DNA from: Candidatus Fermentimicrarchaeum limneticum
GTDB taxonomy: Archaea; Micrarchaeota; Micrarchaeia; Burarchaeales; Fermentimicrarchaeaceae
Assembly: GCA_013426015.1 (NCBI GenBank)
Contig: CP058998.1
Coordinates: 858,758-920,141 of the forward strand
Length of the DNA: 61,384 bases
Direction: 5' to 3'
Each line of letters opens with the position of its first letter. Position 1 is the first letter of the stretch. The notes below the pieces were generated by a model, which worked only from the letters and a program-made list of their open reading frames with translations, was not told where the DNA came from and did not search any database. Below, piece after piece: positions 24,869-32,279 of this stretch. The position numbers and the translations under genes were made by a program.

Positions 24869-24939
24869 AGCCAGGAAGGGGAATCGAACCCCTCTATGCC
24901 GGTCTGCAGCCGGCCACATGGCCACTCTGTCATCCTGGC
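24869..24939 (-). tRNA. trnC: tRNA-Cys (GCA)
   Basis: Read on the minus strand, acceptor GCCAGGA pairs with TCCTGGC, with discriminator T. The anticodon stem GCCGG/CCGGC carries the loop CTGCAGA with anticodon GCA. The T arm is AGGGG-TTCGATT-CCCCT. No intron and no encoded CCA. It is followed after 14 bases by cysS on the same strand. Confidence 0.95.
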
Positions 24940-24965
24940 AGCGCATAATATTTGATTAATATTAT

Positions 24966-26252
24966 TTAAGTGCCTTCCTCCCATGAGCGAGCGTAATTCT
25001 GTTGCTCCTTCGTGGGATTGGAAAGCTTTATGCCTTTAACTGCAAGCGCAAGCTCTGCAATTTTATCATCAATCTCCCTTGGGACGGGTATCACCTTGTT
25101 TGGAAGCTTCCCGCTCCTTGAGATGAACTCCAAGCTCAACGCCTGGATTGCGAAGCTCCCGTCCATGATTTCAATCGGATGCCCCTGACCAGACGGCCTT
25201 GCCAAGTTGACCAGTCTGCCCTCGGAGAGGAGGTAGAGCTTTCTCCCGTCTCTCAGGGTAAACCTCTCCACGTTTTCCTTCACTTTCTCCCTCCTTTTTG
25301 AGAGCTGCTCAAGACCGTTTGTGTCAATCTCATTGTTGAAATGCCCCGCATTTGCCAGTATCGCCCCGCTTTTCATTTTCTCAAAATGCTTCTTTGCTAT
25401 CACGTTGATATTGCCAGTTGAGGTGATGAATATGTCCCCCTCCCTTGCTGCCTCCTCCATGCTCATCACTCGGAATCCGCTGTACAATGCTTCGAGGGCT
25501 TTATGCTGCCCGGCAGGACCGGACTCGCTTGTGAGTCTGCCGAGGACTTCAACCACAGTCACGTTCGCTCCCAAACCCCTCATCCTCTCGCTTATGCCCC
25601 TCCCGCACGAGCCGAACCCAACCACCACAACAGTCTTGCCGGCAATCAGCTTGTTGGTTGCCCTCATTATCGCCTCAACCGTGCTCTGCGCGGTGCCAAA
25701 CCTGTTGTCGAAAAGGAATTTGGAGTAAGCGTCATTCACTGCGATGACTGGGAGTTTCAGCTTTCCTTCCTTCTCCATTGCCCTCAGGCGATTGACTCCT
25801 GTCGTGGTCTCCTCGCACGCTCCTCTTATTCTTCCGATAAGTTCCTTCCGTTTCGTGTGCACCGTGAATATCTGGTCGCATCCATCATCAATCAGCAGCT
25901 GCGGCTCATGGTCAAGCACGCGGTTTATGTTCTCGTAGTATTCCTTCTCATTCTCGCCAGCCCATGCGTAAACGTCAACTCCTTTCCCAGCAAGTGCGGC
26001 AGCCACCCTGTCGTCCGTTGTGAGCGGGTTACAACTTGCAGCAGCAACCCTGGCCCCTCCCTTCATCAGCGTTTCAAGAAGAATTCCAGTCTTCTTCTCC
26101 AGATGGAGGCAGACACCGATGGATAATCCTTTGAAGGGCTTCTCCTTTTCAAAGCTCTCAGCAATGAGAGCAAGCATGGGCATGTTTTCCCTCGCCCACT
26201 CAAGCTCTTCCTTTCCCTCTTTTGACAATCCTGCGTCTTTTATCCTGCTCAT
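24966..26252 (-). CDS. ahcY: S-adenosylhomocysteine hydrolase
   Basis: Reversibly splits S-adenosylhomocysteine to adenosine and homocysteine, clearing the product of SAM-dependent methylation. NAD-binding GFGSCGRGISERMRGLGA lies near residue 215, substrate-site segments NDAYSKFLFDNRFGTAQS near 172 and NAGHFNNEID near 300; the length (428 aa) is that of the archaeal form. It starts 4 bases after the stop of a cysteine-synthase remnant and shares a divergent, palindrome-bearing promoter region with the ThiI-like gene. Confidence 0.95.
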   Translation of the reverse strand: MSRIKDAGLSKEGKEELEWARENMPMLALIAESFEKEKPFKGLSIGVCLHLEKKTGILLETLMKGGARVAAASCNPLTTDDRVAAALAGKGVDVYAWAGENEKEYYENINRVLDHEPQLLIDDGCDQIFTVHTKRKELIGRIRGACEETTTGVNRLRAMEKEGKLKLPVIAVNDAYSKFLFDNRFGTAQSTVEAIMRATNKLIAGKTVVVVGFGSCGRGISERMRGLGANVTVVEVLGRLTSESGPAGQHKALEALYSGFRVMSMEEAAREGDIFITSTGNINVIAKKHFEKMKSGAILANAGHFNNEIDTNGLEQLSKRREKVKENVERFTLRDGRKLYLLSEGRLVNLARPSGQGHPIEIMDGSFAIQALSLEFISRSGKLPNKVIPVPREIDDKIAELALAVKGIKLSNPTKEQQNYARSWEEGT

Positions 26253-26256
26253 ATTC

Positions 26257-26418
26257 TCACAATATGTTTATACAGTTCATTCTAAAAACTTCTCCCTCAG
26301 CCACCCTGTTGAGCTTTACAACTGGGGTGTTGCCTATCACCCCAAGCAGATTTTCATAAACTTTCAGAGAAGCAGAACTGGCGAAAAAGGACTTTCTTTC
26401 AGATGCAAAGTGAATCCC
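26257..26418 (-). pseudogene. N-terminal remnant of cysteine synthase
   Basis: A minus-strand open stretch between ahcY and its promoter region encodes KVYENLLGVIGNTPVVKLNR and stops about 14 residues later. This matches the N terminus of O-acetylserine/O-phosphoserine sulfhydrylase or cystathionine beta-synthase (the IGNTP-V-LNR segment that precedes the PLP lysine). The lysine region and the rest of the enzyme are absent, and no standard start codon precedes the fragment. It is best read as a decayed cysK-like gene left in the ahcY leader. Confidence 0.65.
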
Positions 26419-26462
26419 TTACCATCCGTTCACAGCTAATATTGCGTAGCTGGGCTTTTTGG

Positions 26463-26479
26463 ATATAACCAGGTTATAT
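26463..26479. promoter_or_regulatory. Palindromic operator, sulfur-island site 1
   Basis: ATATAACCAGGTTATAT is a perfect 8+1+8 palindrome between the divergent ahcY and ThiI-like genes. It overlaps the plus-strand TATA region (TTATATTTAAAA, about 26475-26485), placing the start of the leaderless ThiI-like mRNA near 26507. The same arms, ATATAAC and GTTATAT with three central bases, recur at 31009-31025. Confidence 0.65.
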
Positions 26480-26506
26480 TTAAAACCATTTGTTCAAAAT
26501 AAACTC

Positions 26507-27133
26507 ATGAGGTGCATTGCACTGGTTTCGGGCGGCATTGATTCCCCGGTTGCTGCATACCTTGCGATGAAATGCGGTTTTGAGGTAATCCCGCTTGTGA
26601 TGGACAATGGTTCATTCTCGCAGGAGAGCGTCAGGAAAGCAGGTGCGATAATGAAGGTTCTCAAAAAACACCCAAGAGGAAAATTCTACTACTTCACCGC
26701 ACCGCAGGATAGATGTCTCGGGGAGTTTGTCTCAAGATGCTCCAGAAAGCTCACCTGCGTGCTGTGCAAGAGGATGATGCTGAGGGTTGCATGCAAACTG
26801 GCCAGAGAGGAGAAGGCAGACGTAGTTGTCACGGGGGAGACGCTCGGAAGCAAGGCAAGCCAGACGCTCCACAACCTCGGCATAGTTTCGCAGGCTTCAA
26901 CTCTCCCAGTCCTAAGACCGGTGCTTGCGCTAAACAAGGAGGAGATAGAGAAGATTGCGAGGAGGATTGGGACATACGAAATATCCTCGCGAGGAGGCGA
27001 GTGCTGCAAAGCGGTACCGAACAGCCCTTCAACAAAGGCACGTTTGGAGGACATCACCCAAGCAGAAAGTTTTGTTGATGCTGAGGCTCTCGCCGAGGAG
27101 GCGTTTTGCAGCCGCAGAAGGGTGAATGTATGA
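26507..27133 (+). CDS. ThiI-like PP-loop sulfurtransferase without THUMP domain
   Basis: A 208-residue ATP-pyrophosphatase of the ThiI type, which adenylates tRNA U8 for 4-thiouridine formation. It has the PP-loop SGGIDSPVAAY near residue 8, a Cys pair in TCVLCKRMML near 84 and GETLGSKASQTLHNL near 110, all typical of ThiI. The N-terminal ferredoxin-like and THUMP domains and any rhodanese domain are absent, so tRNA binding or the target may differ. I chose ATG 26507 (MRCIALVSGG), which is leaderless behind the TATA box. The stop overlaps the regulator start as ATGA. Confidence 0.87.
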   Translation: MRCIALVSGGIDSPVAAYLAMKCGFEVIPLVMDNGSFSQESVRKAGAIMKVLKKHPRGKFYYFTAPQDRCLGEFVSRCSRKLTCVLCKRMMLRVACKLAREEKADVVVTGETLGSKASQTLHNLGIVSQASTLPVLRPVLALNKEEIEKIARRIGTYEISSRGGECCKAVPNSPSTKARLEDITQAESFVDAEALAEEAFCSRRRVNV

Positions 27134-27510
27134 CAATGCCATGTGAGGTGATAGTGCGGTATTACCTTCCCGCAATAAGATGTGGGATAGCCGAGGAGCT
27201 GATGAAGGAATACGGCTGGACGCAGGTTGAAGTTTCTGACAAGCTCGGTATAACCCAGGCTGCCGTGAGCAAATACATGGGAGGGAAGCTTGATGACAAG
27301 GCTAAGGAGTTTGCCAATTCTGCTGAAATAAAGAAAGCTGCAAAAGCCATAGCAAGGAACATTGCAGAGGGTAAGATCGGGACCCCAAAATCCATAAACG
27401 AGATGTGCAGTGTGTGCGTCTCCCTAAGAAAGGGGGGCAAACTGTGCAAGCTGCACTTCGACATGAAAAAACTGGAAAAATGCAAGTGCGATGTCTGCCT
27501 GGATAGGTGA
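27130..27510 (+). CDS. XRE-family regulator with Cys-rich C terminus
   Basis: A 126-residue predicted regulator of the archaeal COG2522 type. The HTH is TQVEVSDKLGITQAAVSKYM near residues 32-51. The last 35 residues hold six Cys (MCSVCVS, KLCKLHF, KCKCDVC) that could bind an Fe-S cluster or zinc. It is translationally coupled to the ThiI-like gene upstream (ATGA) and to the DUF2085 gene downstream (GTGA). A palindromic operator stands in front of this operon, and the same palindrome precedes iscS and the ferredoxin/thi4 genes. It is therefore the best candidate for the regulator of that motif. Confidence 0.85.
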   Translation: MTMPCEVIVRYYLPAIRCGIAEELMKEYGWTQVEVSDKLGITQAAVSKYMGGKLDDKAKEFANSAEIKKAAKAIARNIAEGKIGTPKSINEMCSVCVSLRKGGKLCKLHFDMKKLEKCKCDVCLDR

Positions 27511-28388
27511 AGGAGTTGGGAAGGAACCCCAGGGGCGAGGAGCTTCCTGAATTCATTTTCTACCTGTGCTTCTTTCTGGTAGGGTTATACCTGCTCATGG
27601 ACTTGCTCTCGCCGTTGCTCATCCAGTCTGACAACAGGATACTGCTAGGCGCCGGAGCAGTGAGCTACATATTCAACGTGCTGATGTGCCACCAGCTACC
27701 CGAGAGGAGTTTTGGGTTGTTCGGCCAGCACATGCCGCTCTGCTCAAGGGACATCGGGTTGATTGCCGGAGTGGTCGCAGCATGCGTTGCTTCATTTGCA
27801 AGCTCCAGGCTGCCCCGCATCCTTAGGTCGAGCTGGCTTGCGATACTGAGCGTTGTGCCGCTGGGAATCGACGGCGTGATGCAGTTCATGGATCTGTGGG
27901 AGAGCACGAACCTTGTCAGGTTTGTAACCGGGATCGTTGCGGGATTCTTCATATCATATTATGCGATATACGTCTTCGTGGGCGAGCCGAAGCCGAGCAG
28001 GGCTGCACTCCGAAGCATGCTCGCCCTCACGCCTCTTCTGCTGATCCTGCTCGTCGCATCAGCCTATGTCGGGAGCGGCTACCAAACAAAATCGGAAATT
28101 TTATCTAAAACAAAAGCAATAAATAACGCAACGGACATAAGGGTATTCTACATCGCCCCACGGGCGTTCAGTTCGGCCATACCCAACGACGTGTATGTAA
28201 AGGATTACAATGACACCGTGCTGAGGGATGTGGCAAGGATTGGGGGAGGAGGGAACCCTTATGGGGTATGGGTTGCAGTTGCTTCTGATGGAAGTGACAA
28301 TGTTGGGAGATATGTTTTCGCATCTAGAGGTGTGAATTACTTCTACGATGCGATGGATGGCATGTTAATAGGAAAGTTTGAACATTGA
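27507..28388 (+). CDS. DUF2085-containing membrane protein
   Basis: A 293-residue protein. The DUF2085 signature, CHQLPERSFGLFG followed by PLCSRDIG near residues 61-86, lies between hydrophobic helices; there are about five membrane segments in the first 190 residues. The C-terminal 100 residues are soluble with N-x-T/S sites and so probably lie outside. Function unknown. It starts with GTGA overlap to the Cys-rich regulator and sits 10 bases before the thiol-redox gene, suggesting a shared thiol- or metal-related role. Confidence 0.82.
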   Translation: MKELGRNPRGEELPEFIFYLCFFLVGLYLLMDLLSPLLIQSDNRILLGAGAVSYIFNVLMCHQLPERSFGLFGQHMPLCSRDIGLIAGVVAACVASFASSRLPRILRSSWLAILSVVPLGIDGVMQFMDLWESTNLVRFVTGIVAGFFISYYAIYVFVGEPKPSRAALRSMLALTPLLLILLVASAYVGSGYQTKSEILSKTKAINNATDIRVFYIAPRAFSSAIPNDVYVKDYNDTVLRDVARIGGGGNPYGVWVAVASDGSDNVGRYVFASRGVNYFYDAMDGMLIGKFEH

Positions 28389-28398
28389 GGTGAGAATG

Positions 28399-29964
28399 AT
28401 GGAACACAAAAAGGAGAAACACGTTTCGGAGGGGGGTTCTCAGAGTTTCTTTGGGGACCCATGGAAGATTTTTCTTTCTCTGGTTGTGGTTATACTGCTT
28501 GCGTATATTGCATTGAACTCCAAGCCCCCGCAGACAAACGGAGGGAACGACCAGAATGGCACCGTACAACCCACAACACAGGCAAATGCTACAATTGAGT
28601 TGTTCGTGATGAGCCAGTGCCCTTATGGAGTTGAGGCTGAAACGCTTGCGAAGAGTGTCATAGACAACTTCAACGGAGAGGTCAACCTGAGTGTCCGCTT
28701 CATTGCCGGTGAGAATGCTGACGGAAGCTTCACAAGCCTGCATGGGGCGAACGAGGTTGCGGAAGATTTGAGGCAGGTGTGCATAATGGAGTATTACCCC
28801 ACTGCATACGTTAACTACCTCTCCTGCATCTCTGCAAATTACCAGACAGTCGGACAGGTTTGGGAGGGCTGCGCATCACAGAACAACATTGACGTGAATA
28901 AGATAAAGGGCTGCAGCACGGGCGATGAGGGCAAAGCGCTGCTTAGTGAGAATATAAAGAAGGCAAAGAACCTCGGTATAGGCACCTCCCCTACGATCTA
29001 TCTTAATGGGCAACCTTACAGCGGAGGCAGGGACGAGAGCTCCATGACAAGGGCGGTATGCACAAGCATTCCAGACAGCAATGTCTGCAAGAACCTCCCG
29101 CCCGAGATTGGCGTAGAGCTGACCGTGGTAAACGATGATGACTGCTTACTGTGCGACCCAAGCGGTATTGAGAGCAGCATAAGAAGCTTGATATCCAACC
29201 TGAGCGTGAGGGAGGTTAACTACACAAGCAGCGAGGGAGCCGCACTAATACAGGAATTCAACATAACCGGAGTGCCGGCGTATATTTTTGGCCCAACAAT
29301 TGCACAACATGGGAGTTATGAGACGCTCAGCAGATACCTGTACAAGGTTGACTCCGACTACTTATTGATAGTCCAGCCGGTGAAAATACTGGGCAGGAGC
29401 GAGGAGAACGACACCCTGATGTTGTTCGTGATGAGCCAGTGCCCATACGGGACTATGGCAGAGACAGCGATGAAGGAGCTGCTTGAGGCATTGCCTGATG
29501 TGAAATTCGCCGGCTTGTACTTCATTGCCGGTGAGAATGCTGACGGAAGCTTCACAAGCCTGCATGGGGCGAACGAGGTTGCGGAAGATTTGAGGCAGGT
29601 GTGCATAATGGAGTATTATCCAGCGAAGATAATGAATTACACCCGCTGCATAGCCGCAAATTACAGCAACGCCGGCAGCATATGGCAGAACTGTGCCAGC
29701 AGCAACAGCATTGATTCCACAAAGATTAGCAACTGCTCAACCGGGAACGAGGGTAAGGCTCTCCTCAGCGAGAATATAAAACTGGGTGAGTCGCTTGGCA
29801 TAGGCTCGTCTCCAACGATGATGCTGAACAACAATACGCTATTCAGCACGATATACGCTGACCAGATAAAGCAGGTGATATGCGCCTACGACCCTGAGCT
29901 GAATGGCTGCAACAAGACGCTAAGCGGGGCGGGCAGTACCACTCCAAGCGGAGGATGCGGCTAG
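28399..29964 (+). CDS. Membrane-anchored protein with tandem GILT/DsbA-like thioredoxin folds
   Basis: A 521-residue protein. An N-terminal membrane segment near residues 23-42 is followed by three thioredoxin-like units. Units 1 (about 65-225) and 3 (about 340-510) are copies that start with LFVMSQCPYG and share conserved Cys in QVCIMEYYP and NCSTG/GCSTG segments, as in the GILT family. Unit 2 (about 240-335) has CLLC and resembles glutaredoxin. It is probably an extracytoplasmic thiol oxidoreductase. I chose ATG 28399, six bases after GAGGTG. Units 1 and 3 share a 99-base identical DNA block, a sign of recent gene conversion. Confidence 0.85.
   Translation: MEHKKEKHVSEGGSQSFFGDPWKIFLSLVVVILLAYIALNSKPPQTNGGNDQNGTVQPTTQANATIELFVMSQCPYGVEAETLAKSVIDNFNGEVNLSVRFIAGENADGSFTSLHGANEVAEDLRQVCIMEYYPTAYVNYLSCISANYQTVGQVWEGCASQNNIDVNKIKGCSTGDEGKALLSENIKKAKNLGIGTSPTIYLNGQPYSGGRDESSMTRAVCTSIPDSNVCKNLPPEIGVELTVVNDDDCLLCDPSGIESSIRSLISNLSVREVNYTSSEGAALIQEFNITGVPAYIFGPTIAQHGSYETLSRYLYKVDSDYLLIVQPVKILGRSEENDTLMLFVMSQCPYGTMAETAMKELLEALPDVKFAGLYFIAGENADGSFTSLHGANEVAEDLRQVCIMEYYPAKIMNYTRCIAANYSNAGSIWQNCASSNSIDSTKISNCSTGNEGKALLSENIKLGESLGIGSSPTMMLNNNTLFSTIYADQIKQVICAYDPELNGCNKTLSGAGSTTPSGGCG
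28698..28796 (+). repeat. 99-bp perfect direct repeat, copy 1
   Basis: Identical, base for base, to 29520-29618. It encodes the FIAGENADGSFTSLHGANEV region through MEY of the first GILT-like unit. The flanking unit sequences differ clearly, so identity is limited to this block. Confidence 0.95.
29520..29618 (+). repeat. 99-bp perfect direct repeat, copy 2
   Basis: Second copy of the 28698-28796 block, in the same frame, in the last thioredoxin-like unit of the same gene. The two copies are 822 bases apart. Confidence 0.95.
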
Positions 29965-30782
29965 ACTTCTAGCACCTCCTCAATCTCGCTATCTATTTTT
30001 ATTTTTTTGTTGAATTTTTCCAGGGCCAGCTTTGCAGCCTTCACGCCGCTTATGAACATTGCTCCGTACAAAGGACCCATCCTTGGCAAGCCACCAATTG
30101 AATTTGAAGCCATCCCGCAGACAATCAGGCCGGGGTATACCTCCCTTGTGTTCCTTATCGTCGCCTTCTCCCCTTCCACAGCCCACATGGAACCTTCAAG
30201 CGGTTCTGGTATATCCAGCCTGAGCTTCTTCTTTGCTATCCTCGCAACCTCTGCCTGGTGGCCGGTTGCATCAATCACGACTTTTGATTTCAGGGAAAGG
30301 GGGTCCACGCACGTAAGGAAGGGCGGCAGCATGCTGACTGCGTGCCAGTTTACAACAACTCCGGTTATCCTATCCTTTCTGTAAATCACGTCCTTCACTT
30401 CCAAGGAGTTGAAGACAACCGCCCCTGCATCCATTGCAGCAGCAATGAGCTTCGCTGAAATGTGCGGCGAACTCCCGACGTAGACTCCTTTCTCATACTC
30501 CTTCATCTTGAAACCGACTTCCTCAACCAGCTTGTGGGCTGGCGCCTCAACAACCATCTCAGGGAACAGCATCCCGCCTTGCCACATTCCTCCTCCCATC
30601 ATTATGTTCCTCTCAAGAATAAGGGTTTTCACTCCTGCTTTTGCAAGATATCTTGCGGCTGTAACCCCGGCTGGGCCCGAGCCTACTACAATCACATCTG
30701 ATTCAGTGTAATCCATGAATTTTTTCAGAAATTCCTCGGCAATTGCTCTTGTAATCGTGGTTTCATCTACCTCTTTCATCAT
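29961..30782 (-). CDS. thi4: Thiamine thiazole synthase Thi4, Cys type
   Basis: FAD/NAD-dependent enzyme of the Thi4 family, making the thiazole half of thiamine from NAD and glycine. FAD site VVGSGPAGVTAARYLAKAG covers residues 32-50; MMGGGMWQGGMLFPEMVVE and SNSIGGLPRMGPLYGAMF are family signatures. The sulfur-donor position reads LTCVDPL with Cys158, as in yeast and haloarchaeal enzymes that give up their own sulfur, rather than the His of sulfide-using methanogen enzymes. Some archaeal homologues were annotated as ribose-1,5-bisphosphate isomerase, which matters because RuBisCO is present. The start has GGAGGTG five bases upstream. Confidence 0.9.
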   Translation of the reverse strand: MMKEVDETTITRAIAEEFLKKFMDYTESDVIVVGSGPAGVTAARYLAKAGVKTLILERNIMMGGGMWQGGMLFPEMVVEAPAHKLVEEVGFKMKEYEKGVYVGSSPHISAKLIAAAMDAGAVVFNSLEVKDVIYRKDRITGVVVNWHAVSMLPPFLTCVDPLSLKSKVVIDATGHQAEVARIAKKKLRLDIPEPLEGSMWAVEGEKATIRNTREVYPGLIVCGMASNSIGGLPRMGPLYGAMFISGVKAAKLALEKFNKKIKIDSEIEEVLEV

Positions 30783-30805
30783 AATCTCACCTCCTGTGAG
30801 CGAAT

Positions 30806-30985
30806 TTATAAGCTTATTGCGTGGACAGGACAGTTGTCAGTAGCAGCCTGGCAGTCGCACTTCTTGCATCCCTTTGGATTGTATGCCTCCGACTTGCCGT
30901 CGCTCCCAATTCTGAATACGTCGGGGCAGAGCGAAACGCATGCGCCGCATCCTATGCAAATCTCCTTGTCAACCTTCACTGCCAT
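30806..30985 (-). CDS. Ferredoxin with atypical second cluster motif
   Basis: A 59-residue ferredoxin: CIGCGACVSLCP (Cys 10, 13, 16 and 20) binds one [4Fe-4S] cluster. The second half reads GCKKCDCQAATDNCP, a CxxCxCx6CP pattern rather than the classic one. GGAGGTAG precedes the ATG. It is the first gene of the thi4 operon and lies opposite iscS across a palindrome, so its link to Fe-S assembly or thiazole synthesis is plausible. Confidence 0.9.
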   Translation of the reverse strand: MAVKVDKEICIGCGACVSLCPDVFRIGSDGKSEAYNPKGCKKCDCQAATDNCPVHAISL

Positions 30986-31008
30986 TAAAATCTACCTCCT
31001 ACATTTAA

Positions 31009-31025
31009 ATATAACTGAGTTATAT
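31009..31025. promoter_or_regulatory. Palindromic operator, sulfur-island site 2
   Basis: ATATAACTGAGTTATAT is a perfect 8+1+8 palindrome between the divergent ferredoxin/thi4 and iscS/iscU operons. It overlaps TATA-like sequence on both strands. It has the same 7-base arms as the site at 26463-26479, differing only at the three central bases. Confidence 0.65.
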
Positions 31026-31085
31026 ATACCTAATAATATCTCTTGTATATGAACATTTTTAAAATAGTTGGTGGGAAGCGAGTCT

Positions 31086-32279
31086 ATGAGAAGGGTATAT
31101 CTGGATCACTCTGCAACGACTCCTCTTGACAGGGGCGTTTTCGAGGAGATGAAGCCCTACTTCAGCAAGAAATTCGGCAATGCGTCCAGCCTCCACTCAT
31201 TCGGGAGGGAAGCATCTGAAGCAGTTGAGGAGGCGAGGGAGAAGGTTGCAAACGTCCTGAAATGCAAGCCATCAGAAGTGTTCTTCACCTCTGGGGGAAC
31301 GGAGGCGGACAACTGGGCTGTAAAAGGAACTGCATTTGCAAACTGGAAGAAAGGCAGGCATATTATAACAAGCTCCATAGAGCACCACGCCATCCTTTAT
31401 ACATGTGAATATCTGGAAAAGAATGGCTTTGAAGTCACGTACCTGCCGGTTGATAGGTATGGCTTGGTGAAACCCGCCGATGTCGAGGATGCGATCAGGA
31501 AGGACACCATCCTAATCTCAATCATGCATGCCAATAATGAGATAGGCACGATTGAGCCAATTGGGGAGATTGGGAAGATTGCAAGAGAAAACGAAATTTA
31601 TTTCCATAGCGACGGGGTCCAGAGCTTCTGCAAGATTCCTACGGATGTAAACAAATTAAACGTTGACATGTTCTCAATTTCTGCACACAAATTCTACGGG
31701 CCGAAGGGGGTTGGTGCCCTCTTCATCCGCTCAGGAACGAAGATTGAGCCTCTGCTTCATGGAGGCGGACATGAGAAGGGGATGCGCTCGGGCACAGAAA
31801 ACACTCCGGGCATAGTCGGGCTGGGCGCTGCGTCGGAACTTGGTTTGAAGAGAATGGAGAAAGATGCGGAGAAGATGATTTCATTGAGGGACAGGTTGAT
31901 AAAGGACGTTCTGAAAATAAATGGCTCTTGGCTTAACGGCCACCCTGTGAAGAGGCTGCCCAACAATGCGCATTTCTGCTTCTCCCTCATAGAAGGGGAG
32001 TCGCTCATCCTTTATCTGGATGAGAAGGGAATTGCAGCCTCAACCGGCTCGGCCTGCTCATCAAAATCCTTGGAGCCAAGCCATGTTCTTCTTAGGATTG
32101 GTCTTAGGCACGAGGAGGCGCATGGTTCGCTGAGGCTGACTCTCGGAAGGGAGAATAGAAAAGATGAAATAGATTACGTGATCAAAGTCATTCCTAAGGA
32201 AGTTGAGAGACTGAGGGCGATATCACCGTTCAAGACAAAGAAGCAACTGTCATCTTTCAAATCCACGGAGGAGGATTGA
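31086..32279 (+). CDS. iscS: Cysteine desulfurase
   Basis: PLP enzyme that takes sulfur from cysteine for Fe-S cluster and thio-tRNA synthesis. YLDHSATTPLD at the N terminus, the PLP lysine in SISAHKFYGPKG near residue 200, the GGGHEKGMRSGTENTPGIVG segment near 225 and the active Cys in STGSACSSKSLEPSHVLL near 317 make this an IscS/NifS-type enzyme. I chose ATG 31086 after GGTGGG; TTG/GTG starts just upstream are possible. It ends directly at the ATG of iscU, so the two are one operon. Confidence 0.95.
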   Translation: MRRVYLDHSATTPLDRGVFEEMKPYFSKKFGNASSLHSFGREASEAVEEAREKVANVLKCKPSEVFFTSGGTEADNWAVKGTAFANWKKGRHIITSSIEHHAILYTCEYLEKNGFEVTYLPVDRYGLVKPADVEDAIRKDTILISIMHANNEIGTIEPIGEIGKIARENEIYFHSDGVQSFCKIPTDVNKLNVDMFSISAHKFYGPKGVGALFIRSGTKIEPLLHGGGHEKGMRSGTENTPGIVGLGAASELGLKRMEKDAEKMISLRDRLIKDVLKINGSWLNGHPVKRLPNNAHFCFSLIEGESLILYLDEKGIAASTGSACSSKSLEPSHVLLRIGLRHEEAHGSLRLTLGRENRKDEIDYVIKVIPKEVERLRAISPFKTKKQLSSFKSTEED

